Assembly: GCA_026419705.1 (NCBI GenBank)
Contig: JANZYY010000106.1
Location: 287-11,730 of the forward strand
Reading direction: 5' to 3'
Origin: Fischerella sp.
GTDB lineage: Bacteria; Cyanobacteriota; Cyanobacteriia; Cyanobacteriales; Nostocaceae
Length of the DNA: 11,444 nucleotides
Shown here: piece after piece, positions 1 to 7,001 of the stretch
Layout: each line of letters starts with the position of its first letter
How positions within the stretch are numbered: position 1 is the stretch's first letter
The notes under the pieces: model-generated
Told to the model about the DNA's origin: nothing
The model's database searches: none
What the model saw: only the letters and a program-made list of their open reading frames with translations
Position numbers and translations under genes: made by a program

Positions 1-518
1 CCGCCAGTATCAGAACCAAGGGAAACAGTACATTCTCCGGCTGCTACCGCCGCCGCCGAACCACCAGAAGAACCACCTGGAACTCTTGACAAATCCCAAG
101 GATTGGCAGTTAGACCGAAAGCAGAGGTTTCTGTGGAACCACCCATTGCAAACTCATCTAGATTGGTTTTACCTACCATGACCGCATCAGCATCTGCCAA
201 TTTCTGTGTCACAGTCGATTCATAAGGCGGTACAAAATTTTCCAAAATTCGGGAAGCGCAGGTAGTGGTAATTCCCTTAGTGCAGATGTTGTCTTTGATG
301 GCAATAGGAATGCCTGCCAATAAGCCAATTTCTTCGCCGGCGGCGATTTTGGCATCCACGGCCCGCGCTTTTTCTAACGCCTGTTCGGCCGTTACGCACA
401 AGAAACTGTGCAATTTCGGCTCTAACGCTTGAATACGGTCTAAAGCTTCTTGGGTAATTTCTACGGCAGAGCGTTCTTTGGTGACTAACTGTTTGTGCAA
501 CTCGCGGATGGATGCCAT
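1..518 (-). CDS. gatA: Glutamyl-tRNA(Gln) amidotransferase subunit A, N-terminal part
   Basis: This is the amidase subunit of the GatCAB complex. GatCAB converts Glu-tRNA(Gln) (and Asp-tRNA(Asn) where needed) to the amide form, using ammonia that GatA releases from glutamine in the cytoplasm. Reading the minus strand from the ATG at 518 gives MASIRELHKQL and then the amidase signature. The catalytic lysine is in AIKDN (K75). The glycine/serine-rich loop PGGSSGGSAAAVAAGE spans about residues 147-162 and holds the cis-serine (about S150). The run GSDTGG reaches the window edge, so the nucleophilic serine expected at about 174 falls just outside. About 172 of the roughly 485 residues usual for the family are present. 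AAGGA lies a few bases before the ATG and supports the start. The gene is divergent from dnaE-C, 177 bases away. Identification is by motif and overall sequence and is very secure. Confidence 0.96.
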   Translation of the reverse strand, partial: MASIRELHKQLVTKERSAVEITQEALDRIQALEPKLHSFLCVTAEQALEKARAVDAKIAAGEEIGLLAGIPIAIKDNICTKGITTTCASRILENFVPPYESTVTQKLADADAVMVGKTNLDEFAMGGSTETSAFGLTANPWDLSRVPGGSSGGSAAAVAAGECTVSLGSDTG

Positions 519-602
519 AATTGCTTCCTTGTGTGACTCAAGTCCTTAATCTTAATACAGTTTAATAATTTCTGTTCAGCTGATTTCAGCCGCACAAACA
601 GT

Positions 603-631
603 TTGGATGGCGGCTTGCATTAGATTAATAT
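603..631 (+). promoter_or_regulatory. Candidate sigma70-type promoter for dnaE-C
   Basis: TTGGAT at 603-608 and TAATAT at 626-631 are separated by 17 bases, in the gap between gatA and dnaE-C. Transcription would start near 638. That would put the upstream in-frame ATG at 630 inside the -10 box, which agrees with translation starting at 696. The match is only moderate (3/6 and 4/6 to consensus), so this is a candidate. Confidence 0.3.
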
Positions 632-695
632 GTATTCCACACCAAACAATTCTATAAGCTTGTTTATTTTAAAGATTTTCATAGAGTGGCAAACA

Positions 696-2051
696 ATGGT
701 CAAAATTGTAACACGCATATCCCTGGGCACGCAGAACGTATATGACATTGGAGTGGAGCGCGACCACAATTTTGTTGTCAAAAATGGTTTGGTAGCTTCC
801 AATTGTTTCAACAAATCTCATTCAACAGCTTACGGTTATGTAACATATCAAACTGCCTATTTGAAGGCTAACTATCCATTGGAATATATGGCAGCACTGT
901 TAACGGCTAACAGTGGCGATACAGATAAGGTGCAGAAATACATTACTACTTGTACCAATATGGGTATTCAAATAGACCCACCAGATATTAATCGCTCTGG
1001 TGTGGATTTTACTCCCGCCGGTGGCAAGATTTTATTTGGATTGTCGGCCGTGCGGAACGTGGGACAAAGTGCGATCGCTTCTATCTTAGAAGCCAGAGAA
1101 GGCGGAGGTGAGTTTAAATCCTTGGCTGATTTTTGCGATCGCGTCGATCTCGGTGCTGTTAACCGCCGTACTTTAGAATCGCTGATTTATTGTGGAGCTT
1201 TTGACAAAATTGACTCCAACCGCAACCAGTTACTTCATGACTTGCCTCTAGTTTACGACTGGGCACAATCCCGTGCCAAAGATAGAGCAACCGGTCAGGG
1301 CAATCTCTTTGATTTATTAGGTGGTGGGTTTTCTCATCTTACTAATAACAATCGGTCTAAAAACAGTTTTGACACGGCACCCACAGCCAAACCTGTTCCT
1401 GATTTACCTCCCCAAGAAAAGCTAAGGAGAGAAAAAGAACTATTAGGCTTTTATGTCTCAGACCATCCACTCAAATCTATACGCAACTCAGCGCGCGTTT
1501 TAGCTCCAATTAACCTTTCACAACTAAGTGACCAAAAAGAAGATGCGTTGATTTGTGCCGTGGTTATGCTCAATAATGTGAAAAAAGTGATCACCAAAAA
1601 GGGCGATCCAATGGCAATATTACAAATAGAAGATTTAACTTCACAAGCAGAAGCAGTAGCATTTCCGAAATCTTACGAACGCATTAGTTCACTGTTACAA
1701 GTTGATGCCAGATTAATAATTTGGGGTAAGGTAGATCGACGAGACGAGCAAACTCAATTTATTGTTGAAGATGCTGAGCAGGTAGAAACTTTACAGATGG
1801 TAATGGTAGAATTAAGTGCTCAACAAGCAGCAACGATTGAAGAACAGCATCGCTTACGAACAATTCTGCAAGAACAGTCAGGGGATAAAGAAAAAGCAAA
1901 AGTACCGATAATAGGAATTGTCCAGGGTGAAAACTCTCGTCATCTTGTCCGGTTTGGACGACAATTTTGGGTGCAAGATTCTAGAAGTACTGTTCTGGCT
2001 TTGCAAAATGCCAGATTTGCTGCTCATATACAACCGCTGATTGATACTTAA
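696..2051 (+). CDS. dnaE: DNA polymerase III alpha subunit, C-terminal half with split-intein C-part (DnaE-C)
   Basis: This gene makes the C-terminal precursor of the replicative polymerase catalytic subunit, which is joined to DnaE-N by protein trans-splicing. The first 36 residues, from MVKIVT to ASN, match the C-intein of the cyanobacterial DnaE split intein. Block F (NVYDIGVERDHNF) and block G (NGLVASN) are visible. Splicing would occur at Asn36, joining to Cys37 (codon 804-806), which opens the extein CFNKSHSTAYGYV. The extein continues through the polymerase C-terminal region: a helix-hairpin-helix segment (about 120-190) and an OB-fold (about 285-365). The total is 451 residues. I chose the ATG at 696 because it starts the canonical intein and follows AGAGTGG at 683-689. 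An in-frame ATG at 630 would add 22 residues not typical of the intein. The partner dnaE-N, which would carry the N-intein, is not in the window, as expected for this separated gene. Confidence 0.96.
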   Translation: MVKIVTRISLGTQNVYDIGVERDHNFVVKNGLVASNCFNKSHSTAYGYVTYQTAYLKANYPLEYMAALLTANSGDTDKVQKYITTCTNMGIQIDPPDINRSGVDFTPAGGKILFGLSAVRNVGQSAIASILEAREGGGEFKSLADFCDRVDLGAVNRRTLESLIYCGAFDKIDSNRNQLLHDLPLVYDWAQSRAKDRATGQGNLFDLLGGGFSHLTNNNRSKNSFDTAPTAKPVPDLPPQEKLRREKELLGFYVSDHPLKSIRNSARVLAPINLSQLSDQKEDALICAVVMLNNVKKVITKKGDPMAILQIEDLTSQAEAVAFPKSYERISSLLQVDARLIIWGKVDRRDEQTQFIVEDAEQVETLQMVMVELSAQQAATIEEQHRLRTILQEQSGDKEKAKVPIIGIVQGENSRHLVRFGRQFWVQDSRSTVLALQNARFAAHIQPLIDT

Positions 2052-2170
2052 GATTTATGTGTAAATATTAATACTTTTTATCACCTTCGCTATCAATATA
2101 TTACCTTAAGTGCAAAAGGCTTTATAGTTTTTTTTTAGTTACTTATACGGATGCCCCTCTCCCGGAGAAA

Positions 2171-2770
2171 ATGGTATTTTTTTATGCCATGAGGGGAAAT
2201 GCAACAAACAGGGTAAGGAGCAAATACTCAATCACCGCAGATGCGATCGGTCGATTTGTTGCATACTGCAAAAAAATTCAACCCCAAACACAAGAAGAAA
2301 TAAAAAGATTTTTTGAAGGGGTTGTTGGATTTCCCTACGACAAGGAACTCTTATTGCAAGCGTACTTATTTTTGAATAAAAAAAATCTATTTCCGACCTG
2401 CACTGAGTTGCTGTTATTTGAAAAGTCTCCTATTGCCGACTACACAGATTTAGGTAAGTGTGATTTTGTTTACCTTACATCTCAAAACAAATTGTTTTTA
2501 ATTGAAACTAAATTTATCGATACGGAGGCAACAGGAGCAACAGAAAGAAAAAGAAGAAATAAGCATAGAAACAAAGTATTTGAACAGGCAATTACTTTAA
2601 AACATCGATTTAGTCAATATTGGAATATCAAACCAGAGGAGTTAGAATGCGGTGTTTTTACCACAGACCCAGAGGTTGACCGGCGGGGAAATGAGGTGAA
2701 TATCATTACTAAGTCAATATCTATTGATAAGCTTGAATATTGGCGGAAAAATTATCCAATCACAATATAG
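2171..2770 (+). CDS. Uncharacterised protein with PD-(D/E)XK nuclease-like motif
   Basis: I do not recognise this 199-residue protein as a named family. Its centre carries a pattern typical of the PD-(D/E)XK nuclease fold: an acidic residue in a beta-strand (D98 in KCDFVYL), a turn, then a hydrophobic strand ending in IETK (E112, K114). A possible helix-1 glutamate precedes it (E79 in CTELLLFE). A basic helix follows, with a glutamine (RNKVFEQAITL, Q139) where many family members have a conserved Q. The segment at 120-135 is very basic (ERKRRNKHRNK), which would suit nucleic-acid contact. No signal peptide or membrane segment is seen. The ATG at 2171 has GGAG at 2164-2167, unusually close (3 bases). 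An ATG at 2189 is the alternative start. The gene stands alone, 119 bases after dnaE-C. No methylase or toxin partner adjoins it, so a restriction, repair or defence role is inference only. Confidence 0.7.
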   Translation: MVFFYAMRGNATNRVRSKYSITADAIGRFVAYCKKIQPQTQEEIKRFFEGVVGFPYDKELLLQAYLFLNKKNLFPTCTELLLFEKSPIADYTDLGKCDFVYLTSQNKLFLIETKFIDTEATGATERKRRNKHRNKVFEQAITLKHRFSQYWNIKPEELECGVFTTDPEVDRRGNEVNIITKSISIDKLEYWRKNYPITI

Positions 2771-2907
2771 TTGTGTCACTGCAACTACAAGTCATGGGAT
2801 AGGTGCAAATACAAGGCACTTCTTGGTGATAGTGTTAGTAAATAAATCTTAAGTTACCAATATTCATACAGAACTCACAGTTTGAACTGTAAAAGTTATG
2901 CTGATCT

Positions 2908-2944
2908 AAGTGGTAGCAAGAATATTTTTTCTTTGTTGCCACTT
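2908..2944 (+). terminator. Imperfect stem-loop downstream of the nuclease-like gene
   Basis: AAGTGGTAGCAAGAA (2908-2922) pairs with TTCTTTGTTGCCACTT (2929-2944) over about 15 pairs, with two G-U pairs and one bulged base, around a 6-base loop. The right arm ends in CACTTTTATAA, giving a short T-run, so it could terminate transcription of the gene ending at 2770. The T-tract is weak and the hairpin lies 138 bases past the stop codon. A structured leader element or a remnant of a small mobile repeat is also possible. Confidence 0.4.
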
Positions 2945-3043
2945 TTATAAACCATTATCACTAAGCTGCCCCCAGGGTTGCACTCTCAGACGATGAGAAA
3001 GCAACACTAAGGACGAAAAGCGCACACAAGAGGTAAAAAGAAG

Positions 3044-3358
3044 GTGTTAAGGACACTTTTGGTTATTGCCATCGGTTTCTTGCCATCCCTATTCTCCCTG
3101 TGGTTGATGCGTAAAACGCAGGCGAGAATGCGATCGCACCTCAGACGTGTTGCTATGAATTTTCCTCGAGAGCAGATTCAGGTAAACACAAGACCTGCGG
3201 AACCCAGCGATCGTTATTACTTGGAAGGAGTAGGTTATCTCATTGGTGATATCAGCTGTCGATATAATGCTCGTTCCGGTTATCTGCGTTGTGCTGTTAA
3301 TCCCAGTGGACCATGTGAGGGTTGCCGTTATTATGAATCTAAGGAACCAACCAAATAA
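3044..3358 (+). CDS. Small membrane-anchored four-cysteine protein (DUF6464-like)
   Basis: This 104-residue protein begins with a hydrophobic helix (about residues 4-21), followed by a basic stretch (RKTQARMRSHLRR). That suggests a single N-terminal membrane anchor with the rest on the cytoplasmic side. The C-terminal half carries C72, C83, C91 and C94 in the run CRYNARSGYLRCAVNPSG followed by PCEGCRYYE. This arrangement (C-x10-C-x7-C-x2-C) could bind zinc or an iron-sulfur cluster. I recognise the motif from memory as a small conserved cyanobacterial family (DUF6464) of unknown function; a database comparison was not possible here. The start is the GTG at 3044, preceded by AAGAGG at 3028-3033 (10-base spacing); no ATG is available nearby in frame. 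A terminator follows, and ftsW converges on it from the other side. Confidence 0.82.
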   Translation: MLRTLLVIAIGFLPSLFSLWLMRKTQARMRSHLRRVAMNFPREQIQVNTRPAEPSDRYYLEGVGYLIGDISCRYNARSGYLRCAVNPSGPCEGCRYYESKEPTK

Positions 3359-3401
3359 CAAGATAACAAGGTCTTACTTCGCTTTTTTCTATCTAATTAA
3401 C

Positions 3402-3430
3402 TGACTTTTTCAGGATAAAGTCAAATTTTT
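3402..3430 (+). terminator. Rho-independent terminator of the DUF6464-like gene
   Basis: TGACTTT (3402-3408) and AAAGTCA (3417-3423) form a perfect 7-pair stem with an 8-base loop, followed by AATTTTT. It lies 44 bases after the stop codon at 3358 and before the convergent ftsW stop. The stem is AT-rich, so strength is uncertain. Confidence 0.6.
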
Positions 3431-3446
3431 CTTTGGTAAATCAGCG

Positions 3447-4613
3447 CTATAGCCTATTTCTACGTCTTCTTTGCAAAGGTATTACTTCCGCTTCGCTACT
3501 TTCTCTTGCTACTCGAATCAACAATCCTGCTGCTACTAAACTAGCAATCATGGAATTACCACCATAACTAAACATAGGTAACGGCAAACCAGTAGTTGGC
3601 AAAGCACCTGTGGCAACACCTATGTGCAGTAACGATTGTCCTACCATCAAAATTGTCACACCGATCGCCACCAGTCGATGTACGGGGTGGGTTGTCTTCA
3701 GGGCAACAATTAACCCTAAAGTGGCAAATATAGCCAACATGAACAACAGCGCCATACTGCCAACAAAGCCAAACTCCTCAGCAAATACTGCAAAAATGAA
3801 ATCGGTATCCTGAATTGGTAAATAAAATTGTTTTTGTTGAGAAAGTCCAAAACCAGCACCCCAAGTACGGCCGGAACCTATTGCTAGTAAACTTTGTACT
3901 AGCTGATAACCATCTCCTGTAGCATCAGCCCAAGGATTGAGAAAAGACATCACACGTTTGCGCTGATACTCTTTGATACTAATACTGAGTAACGCTAGCA
4001 GCACCCCCCCAACTGCTGTTCCTCCCAAGTATTTGTAAGGCAGTCCAGCTGCTAAAGCAATTAACCAAATGGTCATACCACACAGTGCAGTTGTACTCAA
4101 GTTGGGCTGTGCCAAAATCCCCAAAATCACAAGACCAAAAATACCTAACCAAGCTAGGCGAACAGACCAACTCAGTTTGTCCCACTGACCAAAAAGCCTC
4201 GCACTTTGTAGTACCAGAAAGGGCTTTATTAATTCAGAAGGTTGTAGCGGAATTGGTCCTACTAACCTACGAGCTGCACCAAGCTCATTCTTTCCCACTC
4301 CTGGAATCATAGTGACGAAAATTAGCACCAATAGCAGAAACACAAACCAGTGGGATACTCCTAAAATCCTATGTAGGGGTAAATTAACGATGATGTTGAA
4401 TAATATTAAGGCCACTAACACCCACAGGAGTTGGCGCTTAAAGTAATACAACCCATCATTGTGATTGACATCAGCAACGGGATAAGAAGCTGAAAACAGC
4501 ATTATTAAGCCTATGAACAGCCAAACTAACGTTAACCAGCGCAACAGGCGCGCCTCTAATGCCCACTCGGACACAGAGTTGTCAAATAATGGAATTAGGC
4601 GGCGTAAATTCAC
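3447..4613 (-). CDS. ftsW: Septal peptidoglycan glycosyltransferase FtsW
   Basis: This is a SEDS-family polytopic membrane protein that polymerises lipid II into septal glycan strands together with a class B penicillin-binding protein in the divisome. The 388-residue sequence shows about ten hydrophobic segments. It has the SEDS landmarks LQPSELIKPF (about 123-132), the loop motif DTDFIFAVFAEEFG (about 269-282) containing the presumed catalytic aspartate D271, and GVATGALPTTGLPLPMFSYG (about 332-351). The C-terminus is short and basic (QRRRRNRL). The N-terminus MNLRRLIPLFD matches what I recall of cyanobacterial FtsW rather than RodA. The start is a GTG at 4613 without a clear ribosome-binding site; the only nearby upstream ATG is out of frame and stops at once. 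It appears monocistronic: the minus-strand kinase gene upstream ends 177 bases away. Length and motifs are complete. Confidence 0.93.
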   Translation of the reverse strand: MNLRRLIPLFDNSVSEWALEARLLRWLTLVWLFIGLIMLFSASYPVADVNHNDGLYYFKRQLLWVLVALILFNIIVNLPLHRILGVSHWFVFLLLVLIFVTMIPGVGKNELGAARRLVGPIPLQPSELIKPFLVLQSARLFGQWDKLSWSVRLAWLGIFGLVILGILAQPNLSTTALCGMTIWLIALAAGLPYKYLGGTAVGGVLLALLSISIKEYQRKRVMSFLNPWADATGDGYQLVQSLLAIGSGRTWGAGFGLSQQKQFYLPIQDTDFIFAVFAEEFGFVGSMALLFMLAIFATLGLIVALKTTHPVHRLVAIGVTILMVGQSLLHIGVATGALPTTGLPLPMFSYGGNSMIASLVAAGLLIRVARESSEAEVIPLQRRRRNRL

Positions 4614-4790
4614 GATTTGTACCGAATCAATAGCATCCGCAATCTTTTGTACGTGGTAGATTTTAGCAACCCTTTTATTTTGGCGATCGCGCAGTCGTTA
4701 CCAAGGGTACACCTACAGCCCCAAATTCGTAAACCGTGATGAAAATAAAAAATTTCATTAAAAAGATAATTATACAACTTTTAAAGATAT

Positions 4791-6242
4791 TTACATCACA
4801 CAACTCAGAGAGCTAATATCATCTTCTGTTTGTCTATTCACTGATATAGGAATTTCAATACAGAACTCACTTCCCCGACCCGGTTCTGATATACATGTCA
4901 GTTTTCCTCCATGTTTTTCAACAACAATTTGATAACTGATTGATAAGCCTAACCCTGTACCTTTACCTACTGGTTTAGTTGTAAAAAATGGATCAAATAG
5001 TTTTGCCTTCACCGCTTCAGTCATTCCTGGGCCATTATCAGCAATTCGGATCGCAACATAGTTTGTTTTTAAAGCTTCTGTAGTAATTGTAATTCTCTTC
5101 AAACGAGATCGAGTTTCTATACTCGAATTTTTGATGTTATTGCTGTCGAATGCATCAATAGCGTTACTAATAATGTTCATAAAAACTTGGTTTAATTGTC
5201 CAGGATAACACTCTACTAAAGGTAAATTACCGTAGTTTTTTATGATTTCTATACCTGATTTATCACCTTTAGTTTTGAAGCGGTTCTGTAAAATCAGCAG
5301 AGTACTGTCAATTCCTTCGCGAAGATCATCCCTTTCCACTTCTGCTTCATCAAGCCGAGAGAAGTTACGAAGAGACAACACAATGTCCCTGATCCGTTCT
5401 GCCCCTATTTTCATAGAATTTATAGTTTTGGGCAAATCTTCAAATATGAAATCTAATTCATTTTTACGGATATACTCTTGTATTTTTGGTACGATATGAT
5501 AATTAAATGTTTTATATAAATTTAATAATTTAAATAGATCTTGAGTATATTGTTCAACATAATCTATATTGGCGTAAATAAAATTGACAGGATTGTTAAT
5601 TTCGTGGGCAATTCCTGCTACCAACTGACCTAAGCTAGACATTTTCTCAGCTTGGATTAATTGGGCTTGAGCATGCCGTAAGTCTCTTAGAGATTGTTGT
5701 AGTTTTTGAGCTTGTTCTTCAGCGACTTTAGCCAAATTTTCTTGTATAGCCAGAGCACGTTGTAATTCTGCCCGCTGCTTGGTGAGTTCAGCGGTTAACT
5801 TTTCAGCATCAGCCAGAGCTGAATTCTTTGCTTGTAGTAAAAATAAAAAATCAACAATTGGATCGTGAATGGCAAAGTCTTTTAATTTGATATTGAGAGG
5901 AACGAGATTAGCAGTATCAGTAATCCAGGGAGAACCAAGAAAAAATATCAATTCTTCTTCTGGTTGATACATCATTTGACCTTTGAGTTGCATTCCATTT
6001 TGGATAAACTCCAACATGAAAAGAGCGTGGGACTTTTTTTGAATAGCATCAAAATCAACTACTACATTAGGGCGATTGATTTGAAAATATTGCTCAAATT
6101 TGCTTCCTATTATTTGTGCACCACTAATGCGCTCTAGAACAGCACCAGCTTGTAAAATTTCTCGTTGGCGGTTAAATACAAAGTGGAACGGAAAAGCTTT
6201 CGTAAATAATTCTGGGGAAAGACTCAGATGAGGAGAAACCAT
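4791..6242 (-). CDS. H-NOX-associated (HNOBA) histidine kinase
   Basis: This is a soluble two-component histidine kinase that should take its signal from the H-NOX protein encoded just upstream. From the ATG at 6242 it has 483 residues. Residues about 5-135 (from LSLSPELFTKAFPFHFVF) match the heme-NO-binding-associated domain, a PAS-like region found in kinases and cyclases paired with H-NOX. A heptad-rich coiled coil follows (about 140-200). The HisKA H-box GQLVAGIAHEINNPV places the phosphorylated histidine at about H213. The ATPase domain has the N-box (NQVFMNIISNAIDAF), G1 (DNGPG, about 402-406), F-box (FDPFFTTK) and G2 (GKGTGLGLSI). No membrane segment is seen. A GTG at 6257 overlaps the H-NOX stop (GTGA) and would add five residues. 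I prefer the ATG because GAGG lies 9 bases before it. No response regulator gene is in the window. Confidence 0.93.
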   Translation of the reverse strand: MVSPHLSLSPELFTKAFPFHFVFNRQREILQAGAVLERISGAQIIGSKFEQYFQINRPNVVVDFDAIQKKSHALFMLEFIQNGMQLKGQMMYQPEEELIFFLGSPWITDTANLVPLNIKLKDFAIHDPIVDFLFLLQAKNSALADAEKLTAELTKQRAELQRALAIQENLAKVAEEQAQKLQQSLRDLRHAQAQLIQAEKMSSLGQLVAGIAHEINNPVNFIYANIDYVEQYTQDLFKLLNLYKTFNYHIVPKIQEYIRKNELDFIFEDLPKTINSMKIGAERIRDIVLSLRNFSRLDEAEVERDDLREGIDSTLLILQNRFKTKGDKSGIEIIKNYGNLPLVECYPGQLNQVFMNIISNAIDAFDSNNIKNSSIETRSRLKRITITTEALKTNYVAIRIADNGPGMTEAVKAKLFDPFFTTKPVGKGTGLGLSISYQIVVEKHGGKLTCISEPGRGSEFCIEIPISVNRQTEDDISSLSCVM

Positions 6243-6253
6243 ACATACCGGCC

Positions 6254-6805
6254 TCACTGCGGTTTATACTTTACTAAAAATTCATCATGATCGGCGCCTC
6301 CATCCCTACTTTGGATTTGGGTAATATCAACTTTTGTATTAAACCTTTTTCCTAATCCCTTGACTAGACCCATTACCATTGAAGTCAGACCTTCTCGGCT
6401 TGAGCGATAATGTAGATTCAAAGACTCTTCTTTTATATCAGTACACTCAAAAGATGGGGGCATTAGCTTAGGAAAACTAATTCCTACACGAGCGTGAAGA
6501 TTGTCAAGGTTTTCTAGAAATTCAGGTAGGTTATCCCCACTCATATCCATGAGTTCACCGTAGCCTTCCTCAGCTGTGTACTGTACCCAATATTCTCCAA
6601 AAGCTTGCATAATTTCTGCGGCTGATAAACCTAAGACAAGACTTGCAGCTTTTACAAGCCTATGGGTAATATCATCAGGATAGGCTTCCATGCTGATAAA
6701 AACATCTACTTCTAGTTCAGCTTTCTGCTTAATTTCTTGCCAAGTATTTTTGCCAAAGCGACTGCATACCATCTCTTCAATCGCTTTGTTGACTAATCCA
6801 TACAT
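6254..6805 (-). CDS. H-NOX heme nitric oxide/oxygen-binding sensor protein
   Basis: This stand-alone heme sensor domain of 183 residues binds NO (and in some lineages O2 or CO) and signals to a partner kinase. It begins MYGLVNKAIEEM, the usual H-NOX start. The proximal heme ligand is H104 in LDNLHARVG. The heme-propionate motif YxSxR is present as Y133-S135-R137. W73 and M143 sit where the Nostoc H-NOX I recall has W74 and M144. There is no obvious distal-pocket tyrosine of the kind linked to stable O2 binding, so NO sensing is more likely. The ATG at 6805 has an excellent AGGAG 5 bases before it; an in-frame codon at 6829 would add eight residues and is less likely. The stop overlaps or abuts the kinase start, so the two are translated as a pair. 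Confidence 0.95.
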   Translation of the reverse strand: MYGLVNKAIEEMVCSRFGKNTWQEIKQKAELEVDVFISMEAYPDDITHRLVKAASLVLGLSAAEIMQAFGEYWVQYTAEEGYGELMDMSGDNLPEFLENLDNLHARVGISFPKLMPPSFECTDIKEESLNLHYRSSREGLTSMVMGLVKGLGKRFNTKVDITQIQSRDGGADHDEFLVKYKPQ

Positions 6806-6810
6806 AAAGG

Positions 6811-6815
6811 CTCCT
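6811..6815 (-). promoter_or_regulatory. Ribosome-binding site deciding the H-NOX start
   Basis: AGGAG on the minus strand lies 5 bases before the ATG at 6805. It selects this start over the in-frame codon at 6829. Confidence 0.7.
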
Positions 6816-7001
6816 GATTTTTCAGTCAACTAGAATTTATGCATTGGACTCAGTAATTTTATGCCCTACAGTTTATATCTGCTGTATAAAAATATTATTT
6901 TGTGTTTATTTCATCGCCTATCAAAACAGAAAAAATGCCAATCAACTTCCTGTTACTTTAAATAATTCATCTGCAATAATAGCATCTGTAATTTCACCCT
7001 T

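Noticed and set aside
630..695. Upstream in-frame extension of dnaE-C from the ATG at 630
   Set aside because: The extra 22 residues precede the canonical start of the C-intein (MVKIVT). The ATG overlaps a candidate -10 box, and the ATG at 696 has the better ribosome-binding site.
2961..3043. Resemblance to the cyanobacterial glutamine (glnA-type) riboswitch because of GGACGAAAAG after a hairpin
   Set aside because: The conserved core of that motif as I know it (GTTCA and GGACGGAAGTAGG-like segments) is not present.
4742..4762. ATGAAAAT...ATTTCAT stem as a terminator for the kinase gene
   Set aside because: The stem is short, entirely AT-rich and bulged, with no T-run in the right place on the minus strand.
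6867..6886. TACAG...CTGTA dyad upstream of H-NOX as an operator
   Set aside because: Only 5 bases per arm in AT-rich DNA; this is too easily produced by chance and matches no motif I know.
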